64,000 nucleotides of DNA from Dethiosulfovibrio faecalis (lineage in GTDB: Bacteria; Synergistota; Synergistia; Synergistales; Dethiosulfovibrionaceae): assembly GCF_021568795.1 (NCBI RefSeq), contig NZ_JAKGUE010000009.1, positions 33,314 to 97,313 on the forward strand, read 5' to 3'. The position numbers and the translations under genes were made by a program. Below, piece by piece: positions 8,684-17,659 of the stretch; the first letter of the stretch is position 1; every line of letters begins with the position of its first letter. The notes below the pieces were generated by a model. That model was not told the DNA's origin. It searched no databases and saw only the letters and a list, made by a program, of their open reading frames with translations.

Positions 8684-9526
8684 ATGAAAATATACATGAG
8701 CGTCGACATGGAAGGCGCCACAGGAGTAGTCAGATCGGAGCAGACGAAAGCTTCTCGGGACGAATACCGTTTCGGCAAAGCCATGCAGACCCACGACCTC
8801 AGGGCCGCGATAGAGGGGGCGTTGGAAGGAGGGGCGAAGGAGATCCTGGTAAACGACTCCCACGACGGAATGATAAACATATCCCCCTCGGATCTTTCCG
8901 AATACGGCGGCCGGGTCAGGATAATATCCGGCTCCCCAAAGAAACTCGGCATGATGGAGGGGATAGAGGACTGCGACGGAGCCTTTTTTCTGTGCTACCA
9001 CGCGATGGCAGGAACGGAGAGAGCCATCCTCGATCACACCATATCGGGAAGAGCGGTGTACGGGGTCAGGCTTAACGGCCATGAAGTCGGAGAGATAGGG
9101 CTCAACGCCGCGGTATGCTCGGATCGTTCGATCCCGGTAATTCTCGTGACGGGAGACGTCGCCGCCTGCGAGGAGGCCCGTTCCGCCCTGGGACAGGAGG
9201 TCCTAACCTGTTCGGTAAAACGAGGAATCGGCCACTCCTCCGCCGACTGCCTTCCCCCCGACGAGACTTTCGAGATCATCCGAAAAGGGGCCTTCGAAGC
9301 GGCAAAGAGACTGAAGGACGGAGGACCAGTAAAAAAAGAGGTCTCCAAGAGAGCTTTCCAACTGGAGATATCGTTCCACTACACCTCTCAGGCGGACTGC
9401 GCCGCCACGATCCCCGGGACAAAGAGACTCGACGGAAGGACCGTCATGATAGAGGGCATAGGCATGGACCTGATGAGAAGATGGGCGGGATCTCTCATCT
9501 CCTTAGGCGGAACGGAAGCGTTTTAA
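8684..9526 (+). CDS. M55-family D-aminopeptidase
   Basis: 280 residues matching the DppA family, zinc aminopeptidases cleaving D-Ala-containing di- and tripeptides. The metal-binding motif D8-x-E10 in SVDMEG, His-60 in VNDSHDG, His in CYHAMAG near 106 and the later Glu in GEIGLNAAV match the B. subtilis DppA zinc set. ATG follows GAGGAGG at 8 bases. It precedes a GntR regulator and a peptide ABC operon, though its own terminator lies between. The context suggests recycling or scavenging of cell-wall peptides. Cytoplasmic, no signal peptide. Confidence 0.94.
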   Translation: MKIYMSVDMEGATGVVRSEQTKASRDEYRFGKAMQTHDLRAAIEGALEGGAKEILVNDSHDGMINISPSDLSEYGGRVRIISGSPKKLGMMEGIEDCDGAFFLCYHAMAGTERAILDHTISGRAVYGVRLNGHEVGEIGLNAAVCSDRSIPVILVTGDVAACEEARSALGQEVLTCSVKRGIGHSSADCLPPDETFEIIRKGAFEAAKRLKDGGPVKKEVSKRAFQLEISFHYTSQADCAATIPGTKRLDGRTVMIEGIGMDLMRRWAGSLISLGGTEAF

Positions 9527-9539
9527 AATCGGTAAGTCG

Positions 9540-9587
9540 ATAGGGGCGTATGAACTCGAGTTCATACGCCCCTATTGACTTTTTTTG
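9540..9587 (+). terminator. Terminator of the M55 peptidase gene
   Basis: Perfect 36-base palindrome (arms of 18, centre CTCGAG) at 9540-9575, followed after six bases by a run of seven T. Confidence 0.8.
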
Positions 9588-9671
9588 GACAAATCTCTAA
9601 GATGAAAACGTATCCACTTTTGAATCCATTCAGACCAAGGATGCATGTAGAGGAAGAAAGGGAGGCTAGCC

Positions 9672-10364
9672 ATGGAGATACTGGCCGATGAACAGGCTTT
9701 CAGGACGATTATCGGTTTGATAGTGGAACACAGGCTTTCTCCGGGGGAGAGGCTGTACGAGCCGGAACTGGTCGAGATGCTGGGGATGAGCAGAACTCCC
9801 ATAAGACAGGCTCTCGGCAGACTGATGACAGAGGGAATCCTGGAGAAGATCCCGGGGCAGAAGGGATACAGGATTCCCGCCTTGACCAAGGAGGACCTGC
9901 TTCAGGTTTTCGTGGCTCGATCCACCCTGGAGGGCAGAGCGGCGGAGCTGGCGGCAGAACTGGCGACGGAGGAGGACATAGAGACCCTTTTAGAGCTCAA
10001 CGACAGGGAGTCCGATTTCGTAGAGCTCTACGGGAACCAGAGGAAGGGGCTTTTCGCCGAGCTCAACGAGGATTTTCACACCAGGATAGTGAGACTCAGC
10101 GGGAATCTCTATTTTCAACGTCATTTCAGCCAACTCTACCATCGGTCTTCCCTTTACACCTTCTATTTCTCGCCCTACTACATACTGGATGTTAACGCCC
10201 CGGAGTATGTAGCCCGCAGAAAAGACGGAAGGTATAAAAGCTCGATGGAACATAAGCTGATAGTCAGGGCTCTGAGCGAGAGAGACGGTTTGATGGCTCG
10301 AAAACACATGGAGGAACACATACTGAACACGGTGAAACACAGGCTCAGCCTCGGTATGCTGTAG
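9672..10364 (+). CDS. GntR/FadR-family transcriptional regulator (FCD domain)
   Basis: 230 residues. N-terminal winged helix with the GntR signature: IVEHRLSPGERLYEPELVEMLGMSRTPIRQALGRLMTEGILEKIPGQKGYRI (about 17-68). The C-terminal helical FCD ligand domain (about 78-215) contains the metal/ligand-type His and Asp positions in NEDFHTRIVRLSGN and MEHKLIVRAL. These regulators bind organic or amino acids and usually repress the adjacent operon. It sits 42 bases upstream of a dpp-type operon in the same direction and is probably its local regulator, co-transcribed with it. Ligand unknown. Confidence 0.93.
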   Translation: MEILADEQAFRTIIGLIVEHRLSPGERLYEPELVEMLGMSRTPIRQALGRLMTEGILEKIPGQKGYRIPALTKEDLLQVFVARSTLEGRAAELAAELATEEDIETLLELNDRESDFVELYGNQRKGLFAELNEDFHTRIVRLSGNLYFQRHFSQLYHRSSLYTFYFSPYYILDVNAPEYVARRKDGRYKSSMEHKLIVRALSERDGLMARKHMEEHILNTVKHRLSLGML

Positions 10365-10406
10365 AGAAAGCTAGAACCGATATCAACTCGAAAAGGAGGA
10401 AGGAAT

Positions 10407-11327
10407 TTGGGTAGATTCATAGTTAGGAGGCTGATGCTGGCGATTCCGGTATTGATAGGGGTCTCCATAATAGCCTTCTTGATTCTTCATCTATCCCCGG
10501 GAGATCCGGCGGAGCTCCTGGCCGGAGACGAGGCGACCCAGGCGGATATCCAGCTGATCAGGGAGGAGTTCGGACTCGACAAACCCCTGACGACCCAGTA
10601 CTTCCGCTTTATCCGAGGGGTTTTCACAGGAGATCTGATCTCCATGAAATACGAGATACCGGTGATGGAGATAGTCGGCAAGAGGCTCAAGAACACGCTG
10701 ATCCTCTCCTCCGCCGCCATACTAATCTCCGTCGTGATAGGGATAATGGCCGGAATTCTCTCGGCGGTGCATCGGTACTCGTGGATAGACTATCTGTCGA
10801 CCTTCATAGCCCTTCTCGGGGTATCGATGCCGGTCTTCTGGTGGGGGCTTCTGATGATCCTCCTGTTCTCCGTAACCCTGATGTGGCTTCCGTCGGGAGG
10901 GATGGGCGGCATAAGACATCTGATAATGCCGGCCATTGCCCTGGGAACGGCGTCAACCGGGATCATCGCCAGGATGACCCGCTCCAGCATGTTGGACGTA
11001 CTCCAGCAGGACTATATCACGACCGCCGTCGCCAAAGGACTGAGACAGAAACTGGTCATATATCGTCACGCCCTGAGAAACGCCCTCATCCCGACGGTGA
11101 CGGTGATAGGCCTCCAGTTCGGGTATATGCTGGCGGGAGCTGTCCTGACCGAGTCGGTCTTCTCCTGGCCGGGAATAGGTCGGCTTCTGGTCGACTCCAT
11201 AATGGGAAGGGACTATCCGGTCGTCCAGACGGCCCTGCTGGTAATAGCCCTCATATTCGTACTGGCGAACCTGGTGGTTGACGTCCTGTACGCGCTTTTG
11301 GATCCGAGGATCAGATACAATGATTGA
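10407..11327 (+). CDS. Di/oligopeptide ABC transporter permease (DppB type)
   Basis: 306 residues, six membrane helices, DppB/OppB family. Visible are the N-terminal MGRFIVRRLMLAIPVLIGVSIIAFLILHLSPGDPAELLAG and the coupling loop DYITTAVAKGLRQKLVIYRHALRNALIPTVTVIGLQFGYML. TTG start at 10407 is supported by AAAGGAGGAAGG just upstream. It is the first membrane gene in a five-gene cluster (B, C, D, F, binding protein). The ATG of the next gene overlaps its end by 8 bases. Confidence 0.94.
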   Translation: MGRFIVRRLMLAIPVLIGVSIIAFLILHLSPGDPAELLAGDEATQADIQLIREEFGLDKPLTTQYFRFIRGVFTGDLISMKYEIPVMEIVGKRLKNTLILSSAAILISVVIGIMAGILSAVHRYSWIDYLSTFIALLGVSMPVFWWGLLMILLFSVTLMWLPSGGMGGIRHLIMPAIALGTASTGIIARMTRSSMLDVLQQDYITTAVAKGLRQKLVIYRHALRNALIPTVTVIGLQFGYMLAGAVLTESVFSWPGIGRLLVDSIMGRDYPVVQTALLVIALIFVLANLVVDVLYALLDPRIRYND

Positions 11328-12189
11328 CGTTAAAAAAACGGCGAAAAATAGATCGCACCTGAGCATAATATGGCGAAGACTCAGCCGCAGCAAGACCGCC
11401 GTGCTGGGACTGTTTATAGTGACCCTTTACGTCCTCATAGCTTTGGTGGGGCCCCATATGGCCCCATACGATCCCATGGCCCAGAACCTCAGCGACGCAT
11501 TTCTGGCACCGTCGGGAGATCACCTGATGGGCTGCGACGAGTTCGGACGGGATATATTCAGCAGGATAATCCACGGAGCCAGGGTCTCGCTGATAATTCA
11601 GTTCAACTCGGTGGTAATAGCGTTGGTCATAGGCATAGCCCTCGGAGCGATGGGAGGTTATTTCGGAGGTCTGATCGACGAGATAATAATGAGACTGATG
11701 GACATAATGCTGGCCTTTCCCGGCATGCTCCTGGCCCTGGCCATAGTGGCCATGCTGGGCCCCAATTTGACAAACCTCATAGTCGCAATAGGGATATACT
11801 CGGTGCCTCAGTTCGCCAGGGTAACCAGAGGTGCGGTCATATCGGTGAAGAAAAACGACTACGTCACGGCGGCCCAGGCCATAGGGGAGTCGAATCGATC
11901 GGTGATAATGAGATACGTGCTGCCAAACGCCCTCTCCCCCATCATCGTCCAGACCACCTTGAGGATGGCAACTGTTCTCCTCACAGCGGCGGGGCTGGGA
12001 TTTCTCGGACTGGGAGTACAGCCCCCCACCCCGGAGTGGGGCACCATGCTCAGCGGAGCCAGGATGTACCTTCGGACCGCCCCCTTCGTGGCGTTCTTTC
12101 CCGGCCTGGCAATAATGATAGTTGTCCTGGGATTCAACTTTTTCGGAGACGGGCTTCAGGATGCCTTGAACCCCAGACTTAAGGAGTGA
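11320..12189 (+). CDS. Di/oligopeptide ABC transporter permease (DppC type)
   Basis: 289 residues from ATG 11320, which overlaps the dppB-type stop. DppC/OppC features: a hydrophobic helix preceded by RRLSRSKTAVLGLF, the segment HLMGCDEFGRDIFSRIIHGARVSL and the coupling loop DYVTAAQAIGESNRSVIMRYVLPNALSPIIVQTTL. Forms a heterodimeric channel with the DppB-type protein. Confidence 0.94.
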   Translation: MIDVKKTAKNRSHLSIIWRRLSRSKTAVLGLFIVTLYVLIALVGPHMAPYDPMAQNLSDAFLAPSGDHLMGCDEFGRDIFSRIIHGARVSLIIQFNSVVIALVIGIALGAMGGYFGGLIDEIIMRLMDIMLAFPGMLLALAIVAMLGPNLTNLIVAIGIYSVPQFARVTRGAVISVKKNDYVTAAQAIGESNRSVIMRYVLPNALSPIIVQTTLRMATVLLTAAGLGFLGLGVQPPTPEWGTMLSGARMYLRTAPFVAFFPGLAIMIVVLGFNFFGDGLQDALNPRLKE

Positions 12190-12194
12190 CCGTC

Positions 12195-13163
12195 GTGGCT
12201 GAGAAGATATTGGAGGTCAAGGACCTCTCTACGTGGTTCTACACGGAGGAAGGGATCGTGAAAGCCCTGGAAAAGGTGAGCTTCTCCATAGATCAGGGGG
12301 AGATCCTGGGCATAGTGGGGGAGACCGGATGCGGTAAATCCGTCACATCTCGTTCCATAATGGGCCTGATTCCCCAGCCTCCGGGAAAGATAGTGGAAGG
12401 GCAGGTCCTGTTTCAGGACAGGGATCTGCTCACCCTACCGGACGACGAGATGCGCTCCATCAGAGGCTGCGACATGGCGATGATATTTCAGGATCCCATG
12501 AGCAGTCTGAACCCGGTACTGAAGGTCGGATTCCAGGTCGAGGAGGCAATAAAGGCCCACGGTTCGGTCTCCGACGAGGAGGCAAGGTCCAGAGCCCTCG
12601 AGATGTTCCGTAAGGTCAACATACCGGACCCGGAGAAGTCGCTGGGAAGATATCCCCATCAGTTCTCCGGAGGGATGAAACAGAGGGTGATGATAGCCAT
12701 GGCCCTCTGCTGCAACCCCAAGCTGTTGATCGCCGACGAGCCTACGACCGCCCTGGACGTGTCGATACAGGCCCAGATACTGTCGCTCATCAAGGCTCTC
12801 CAAAGGGATTTCGGCAGCTCGATAATGCTGATCTCCCACGACCTGGGAGTGATAGCCACGATGGCGCAGAAGGTAGCGGTAATGTACGCCGGCAGCATCA
12901 TAGAGTACGGAACGGTTAACGACATATTCGACTCGCCCCTCCACCCCTACACGAAGGGGCTCATAGGGGCGATCCCGAGGCTGGACAGGGATCAGGAGCG
13001 GCTGGACGTCATAAAAGGATCCCTGCCGAATCTCATACATCTTCCGGAGGGATGCAAATTCCGGGAGCGCTGCCCCATGGCGGAGCCGATCTGCGCCACG
13101 GCCCGTCCTCCCAGGATTACCGACGAAAACGGACACGAGGTGGCCTGCTATGCCTATCGTTGA
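12195..13163 (+). CDS. Peptide ABC transporter ATP-binding protein (DppD type)
   Basis: About 322 residues. Walker A GETGCGKS, signature FSGGMKQRVMIAMAL, Walker B LLIADEP, and the C-terminal oligopeptide-transporter extension with cysteines (GCKFRERCPMAEPICA) that in related ATPases binds an iron-sulfur cluster. GTG 12195 is preferred because AAGGAG (12181-12186) is then 8 bases away. An in-frame GTG at 12186 overlaps the upstream stop but would bury the ribosome site. Its 3' end overlaps the DppF-type gene by 14 bases. Confidence 0.94.
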   Translation: MAEKILEVKDLSTWFYTEEGIVKALEKVSFSIDQGEILGIVGETGCGKSVTSRSIMGLIPQPPGKIVEGQVLFQDRDLLTLPDDEMRSIRGCDMAMIFQDPMSSLNPVLKVGFQVEEAIKAHGSVSDEEARSRALEMFRKVNIPDPEKSLGRYPHQFSGGMKQRVMIAMALCCNPKLLIADEPTTALDVSIQAQILSLIKALQRDFGSSIMLISHDLGVIATMAQKVAVMYAGSIIEYGTVNDIFDSPLHPYTKGLIGAIPRLDRDQERLDVIKGSLPNLIHLPEGCKFRERCPMAEPICATARPPRITDENGHEVACYAYR

Positions 13164-14115
13164 GGTTTCCAAACTTAAGAAGCACTTCCCCATCGACAAA
13201 GGGATCGTTTTTCCCAAGGTCGTCGGCCACGTAAAGGCAGTCGACGGAGTATCCTTCTCCATCCCGGAGGGAGAGACCCTAGGGCTGGTAGGAGAGTCGG
13301 GAAGCGGAAAGTCCACGGCGGGGAACATGATCCTCCGTCTGCTCTCCCCCACGTCGGGCGACGTCCTCTACAGGGGGAGATCGGTGCTCGAGATGGACGA
13401 CGCCGAGCTTCACCGGTTCAGATCGAAGGCCCAGATGGTGTTCCAGAACCCCTTCGCCTCCCTCAATCCCAGGATGATAGTCCGGGACATAGTGGGACGG
13501 GTGCTGAAGGTGCACGGTGTAAGGGACGAAAACGACATATCCGACAGGGTGCTAAAAATCCTCCTCGAAGTGGGGCTCAAGGAAGAACACATGACCCGCT
13601 ATCCACACGAGTTCTCCGGAGGACAGAGACAGAGGATCGCGGTGGCCAGAGCTCTCATATCCGACCCGGACTTCATCGTCCTGGACGAGCCCACCTCGGC
13701 CCTGGACGTGTCGGTTCAGGCCCAGATCCTGAACCTTTTCAAGAATCTCCAGAGCGAGAGAGGTCTGACGTATCTGTTCATATCGCACGACCTCAGCGTC
13801 ATAAGGCACATAAGCCACAGTGTGGCGGTACTCTATCTGGGAAAGATGATGGAATACGCTTCGAAAAGGGATCTGTTCTCCTCGCCTCTCCATCCCTATA
13901 CCAGAGCTCTCCTGGAGAGCATTCCCAAACCCTACGTCACGGGAGAGGACATAGAGGACAAGGTCATAAAGGGAGACATACCCAGTCCCATAGATCCTCC
14001 GGCTGGGTGCAGATTCCACACCAGGTGCCCCGAGGCCTGCGAACGATGCAGAGACGAGGAACCGGCTTGGAGGGAGGTGGGAGAGGGACACTTCGTGGCG
14101 TGCCACCGCGTCTGA
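13150..14115 (+). CDS. Peptide ABC transporter ATP-binding protein (DppF type)
   Basis: 321 residues. Walker A GESGSGKST, the Q-loop segment MVFQNPFASLNPRM typical of DppF/OppF, signature [15 protein letters not shown], Walker B FIVLDEPTSALD, and the Cys-containing tail [18 protein letters not shown]. Works with the DppD-type ATPase as a heterodimer. Followed after about 50 bases by the binding-protein gene with its own AAAGGAGGT. Confidence 0.94.
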   Translation: MPIVEVSKLKKHFPIDKGIVFPKVVGHVKAVDGVSFSIPEGETLGLVGESGSGKSTAGNMILRLLSPTSGDVLYRGRSVLEMDDAELHRFRSKAQMVFQNPFASLNPRMIVRDIVGRVLKVHGVRDENDISDRVLKILLEVGLKEEHMTRYPHEFSGGQRQRIAVARALISDPDFIVLDEPTSALDVSVQAQILNLFKNLQSERGLTYLFISHDLSVIRHISHSVAVLYLGKMMEYASKRDLFSSPLHPYTRALLESIPKPYVTGEDIEDKVIKGDIPSPIDPPAGCRFHTRCPEACERCRDEEPAWREVGEGHFVACHRV

Positions 14116-14168
14116 CAGGCCGGGGAACCGGCATAACGAACCTAAAGGACAAAAGGAGGTCTAAAAGA

Positions 14169-15752
14169 ATGTTGCGAATCGGAAGAAAAGGACTGTTGCT
14201 CGCCCTCTTGACGGCCCTGGCGGCCACTAGCTTTACCGCGGCCGCCTTCGGAGGCGGCAAGGAACTCGTGATAGCCAAGAGCAGAGAGGCCCTCGCCCTT
14301 GATCCCCAGGACATAAGCGACACTCCCTCGGAGGAGATAAACCACGCCATATACGAGGGACTGGTTACCTTCGACGAAGAGCTGAACGTAGTGCCTATGC
14401 TGGCGAAGGAATGGAGCCACTCGGAGGACGGCCTGGAGTGGACCTTCAAGCTTAAAGAGGGGATCGCGTTCCACAGCGGCACCCCCTTCGACGCCGAGGC
14501 GGTAAAGGTCAACTTCGACCGGATACTGAACGGCAAATACAAGAGGACCTCCCTTTACGCCCCTGTCATAAAGGAGGTCTCCGTGGTGGACGACCATACG
14601 GTCAAGTTCACATTGAAGGAGTCCTTCGGCCCGTTTCTGAACGTGCTGGCCCATACCGCCGGTCTGATCCTGGACCCCAGCTACGTCCAGGACCCTAAGA
14701 AGAACGAGTCGATCAAACACAGGCCCTCCGGAACCGGCCCCTTCATGCTGGACGAGTGGGAACAGGGAGACTATATCGCCCTCAAGGCCAACAAAAAATA
14801 CTGGCAGGGCAAGCCCAAGATCGACCGCCTCGTGTTCCGCACCGTCCCGGAGGACAGCGCCAGGGCGATGATGATAGAGACCGGAGAGGTCGACATAGCG
14901 GAGCAGATTCCTCCAACCGACGTGGAGAGGCTCGGGAAAAACAAGCGTATCGACATGAAGGTCCTGCCCTCCATAGTCGTCCAGTTCGTGGGGGTCAACT
15001 GCCAGAACGAAGTGTTGAAGGATCCGGCTGTCCGAAGGGCTCTGGCCTACTCCATAGACCGCCAGGCCATATGCGATAAGATCCTCCTGGGATACGCAGA
15101 GCCGGTCAACTCCATGGTGGCCCCTCTGGTGAACGGATACAGCGAGGTCCCCGGCTTCGCCTACGATCCCGAGAAGGCCAAGGCCATACTGGAGGAAGCG
15201 GGATGGACCGACTCCGATGGGGACGGGATCAGGGATAAAGACGGCAAGAAACTCACCGTAGAATTCTGGACCCACGGAAGAGATACCCTGTCACTGAAGG
15301 TTCCCCAGGCGGTCCAGTCCTTCGCCTCGGCCGTCGGTTTCGACTGCCAGATGAAGGTCATGGACTGGGGCGCATTCCTTGCCGCGACGAGAAAACCCGT
15401 CGAGGAGAGCACCTCTCAGCTTATGTGGCTGGGCTGGAGCCCCTCCACGGGAGACGCCGACTGGGTATATCGCCCTCTCGTCCACTCGGACTACTGGCAG
15501 CCCAAGGGCCCCAACCGGCCGTTCTACAGCAACGAGACCGTGGACGAGAACATAATGGTCGGCTTCCACAGCGTAGATCAGGACGAACGTAGAGAGGCAT
15601 ACAGAAAGGCCCAGGAAATACTCAACCAGGAGCTTCCCTGGATCCCCCTCTACACCAGAAAGACCCTTCACGCCTTCAGCAAAAAGCTGGAGAACGTGGA
15701 ATATCTTCCGCTGGACTTCGTGGTCATATCTCACGAAACCGACAAAAAGTAG
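14169..15752 (+). CDS. Peptide-binding protein of ABC transporter (SBP family 5)
   Basis: 527 residues from ATG 14169 (AAAGGAGGT eight bases upstream); the open frame continues upstream but that part lies in the dppF end. A signal peptide of about 28 residues (GLLLALLTALAATSFTAAAFG) is followed by the family-5 extracytoplasmic domain: SEEINHAIYEGLVTFDEELNVVPMLAKEW, FHSGTPFDAEAVKVNFDRIL and AVRRALAYSIDRQAIC. Binds peptides or, in related forms, nickel/heme/glutathione. Here the flanking peptidases favour peptides. Last gene of the cluster and followed by a terminator. Confidence 0.94.
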   Translation: MLRIGRKGLLLALLTALAATSFTAAAFGGGKELVIAKSREALALDPQDISDTPSEEINHAIYEGLVTFDEELNVVPMLAKEWSHSEDGLEWTFKLKEGIAFHSGTPFDAEAVKVNFDRILNGKYKRTSLYAPVIKEVSVVDDHTVKFTLKESFGPFLNVLAHTAGLILDPSYVQDPKKNESIKHRPSGTGPFMLDEWEQGDYIALKANKKYWQGKPKIDRLVFRTVPEDSARAMMIETGEVDIAEQIPPTDVERLGKNKRIDMKVLPSIVVQFVGVNCQNEVLKDPAVRRALAYSIDRQAICDKILLGYAEPVNSMVAPLVNGYSEVPGFAYDPEKAKAILEEAGWTDSDGDGIRDKDGKKLTVEFWTHGRDTLSLKVPQAVQSFASAVGFDCQMKVMDWGAFLAATRKPVEESTSQLMWLGWSPSTGDADWVYRPLVHSDYWQPKGPNRPFYSNETVDENIMVGFHSVDQDERREAYRKAQEILNQELPWIPLYTRKTLHAFSKKLENVEYLPLDFVVISHETDKK

Positions 15753-15762
15753 CGTTTAAGAC

Positions 15763-15792
15763 AGGCCTCCTCTAATCGGAGGGGGCCTTTTT
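15763..15792 (+). terminator. Terminator of the first peptide ABC operon
   Basis: GC-rich hairpin, arms AGGCCTCC and GGAGGGGGCCT with a small bulge and a TCTAATC-type loop, followed by TTTTT. Confidence 0.8.
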
Positions 15793-15815
15793 ACGACCTC
15801 TGGGAGGGGACGAAT

Positions 15816-17600
15816 TTGATCTCTTTCGGCATAGCCCTTTTACTCGTCGCAGCTTCGCTGTTTCTTATACCTACAAAAGCCCGAGGCTGTACCTGCATCG
15901 TGGCGGGGAAAAACGCATCCGCCACCGGCAGGGTTTTGGTGGGACACAACGAGGACGACTCGGGAAGATGCGTCATGGCCCACCACCTGGTACCTCCTGT
16001 CGACAGGCCCGTGGGAACAGCAACTTCCTTCGAACCCTGTTCCGCCTCGATAGACCGCTCCGGAAGATCTCTGGGATACATATGGTCTCAGGCCCGTTCG
16101 GTACCGGCCCTGTCCGGGGCGGACTGTTTCCTGAACGAGAAAGGGGTCTTCGTCGCGAGCGACAGCTGCCGGCATTCCAGACAGGATAACGAACCGGATC
16201 TGTCAAACGGAGGCCTGGTATACGGACTCAGAATATCCATAGCTGAAAGGGCCCGATCGGCCCGTGATGGGGTCAAAATAGCGGCGGATCTCATCGAACG
16301 ATACGGATACGACAACACCGGCAGATGCTACATAATAGCCGACGCCGAGGAAGCCTGGCTCCTACAGGTCATGAAGGGGAAACACTACTGCGCCAAGAGG
16401 GTGGACGACGACGAGGTAGCCTTCATACCGAACCACTACACCATAAGACACGTCGTCCCGGGAGAAGAAGGGGTTCTTATGTCCCGAGGATTTATCGAAA
16501 TGGGCGAAAAAAAGGGATGGCTGACGGGAAAGAACGACTGTTTCGACTTCGCCAGGACGGTACAGGACCGCAGCAGTGTAAACCTTCGAGGGAACCTGTA
16601 CAGACACAGACACGCCCTGTCTCGGATAACCGGAATCGACTGGAGCGAAGAAGAGGACCTTCCCTTCTCGGTCGAACCGAGACGTCCCATGGACGTCAAG
16701 GACGTCATGGGGGTCCTCAGGGACCACTACGAAGGAAGCCCCGACGACGTCAGAGGAAAATGGGACAGCTCGCCCCACTACACAGAGATCCGCCGGATAT
16801 GCACCGGCACCACATTAGGAGCCCTGGTGGTCCGGTTCAGAGACCGCCCGGAGCTCAACACCCTCTGGACCTCCACCGGGAGACCTTGCACGTCTCCATT
16901 CGTTCCCTGGTACGGAGGGGTTCTAGGTATGCCCCAGGAGTTTTTGGTCGAGGATCACGAGAGCTCTCTGAAGAGACACTTTCACTTCACCCCTAAGGAC
17001 ATGGCCTACGACCCTTCCATACCTTGGTGGGAGATACAGCAATTTCAGTCGCTCCTGGACGGCCAGTTCGACGACAGCTTCGAGACGGTGAAAAGTCACG
17101 TCGAAGAGGTGGAGAAAAACTGGATCGACGAGGACGACGTAATAGCGGAAAAGGCCCGATCCCTCATGGACAAGGACAGGGAAGAGGCTTTGCTGATACT
17201 GACCGGCGAGACCGCGAAAAAGGCGAGACAGTCGATGGACGTGGTCCGCTACATGGCAGGCAGACTCCCCAGAACGGAGCTATCGACCGACTCGAAAAGG
17301 ATCACCTACAAATCGAGAGAAGAGGAGATAACCCTTTTCCTCAAATACGACGGCCACCCCGTCGAGAAAAGACTCGTTTTCGGTCAGGGAATGCAGTCCC
17401 CCGAAAGCTGGGCTACTGCGATAAGAGGCTCCCTCAGGAGGAGGGACTCGGACTGGGAGGTCTCCTTCAGGGTGAGGGAACTCACGGAAAAGTGCACTCC
17501 CTGCTACAGCGACTTCTGGCTCTACGGAGAGGACGACTCGGGCAACCCCATCGTTGGTAGTGTAGTCATAGACGTGGTCGAAATGGAAAAAGATAGATAA
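15816..17600 (+). CDS. Exported C69-family dipeptidase (first copy)
   Basis: 594 residues. N-terminal-nucleophile hydrolase of family C69 (PepD/U34). A signal peptide of about 23 residues leads directly to GCTCIVAGKNASATG; the Cys exposed after processing is the catalytic nucleophile. Downstream VLVGHNEDD and EAWLLQVMKGKHYCAKRV fit the family. TTG start with GGGAGGGG upstream; no better start found. Predicted to cleave dipeptides in the envelope, fitting the peptide importer just upstream. A second, only distantly similar copy lies at 45459-47069. The C-terminal 150 residues or so are an extra region beyond the PepD core. Confidence 0.88.
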   Translation: MISFGIALLLVAASLFLIPTKARGCTCIVAGKNASATGRVLVGHNEDDSGRCVMAHHLVPPVDRPVGTATSFEPCSASIDRSGRSLGYIWSQARSVPALSGADCFLNEKGVFVASDSCRHSRQDNEPDLSNGGLVYGLRISIAERARSARDGVKIAADLIERYGYDNTGRCYIIADAEEAWLLQVMKGKHYCAKRVDDDEVAFIPNHYTIRHVVPGEEGVLMSRGFIEMGEKKGWLTGKNDCFDFARTVQDRSSVNLRGNLYRHRHALSRITGIDWSEEEDLPFSVEPRRPMDVKDVMGVLRDHYEGSPDDVRGKWDSSPHYTEIRRICTGTTLGALVVRFRDRPELNTLWTSTGRPCTSPFVPWYGGVLGMPQEFLVEDHESSLKRHFHFTPKDMAYDPSIPWWEIQQFQSLLDGQFDDSFETVKSHVEEVEKNWIDEDDVIAEKARSLMDKDREEALLILTGETAKKARQSMDVVRYMAGRLPRTELSTDSKRITYKSREEEITLFLKYDGHPVEKRLVFGQGMQSPESWATAIRGSLRRRDSDWEVSFRVRELTEKCTPCYSDFWLYGEDDSGNPIVGSVVIDVVEMEKDR

Positions 17601-17601
17601 A

Positions 17602-17639
17602 AAGAGAGGCGGGACCATCCAGATGATCCCGCCTCTCTT
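17602..17639. terminator. Bidirectional terminator
   Basis: Arms AAGAGAGGCGGGA and TCCCGCCTCTCTT around a CCATCCAGATGA loop, between convergent C69 and chemoreceptor genes. Confidence 0.88.
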
Positions 17640-17659
17640 CAGTTTCTCAAGTTCTCAAG

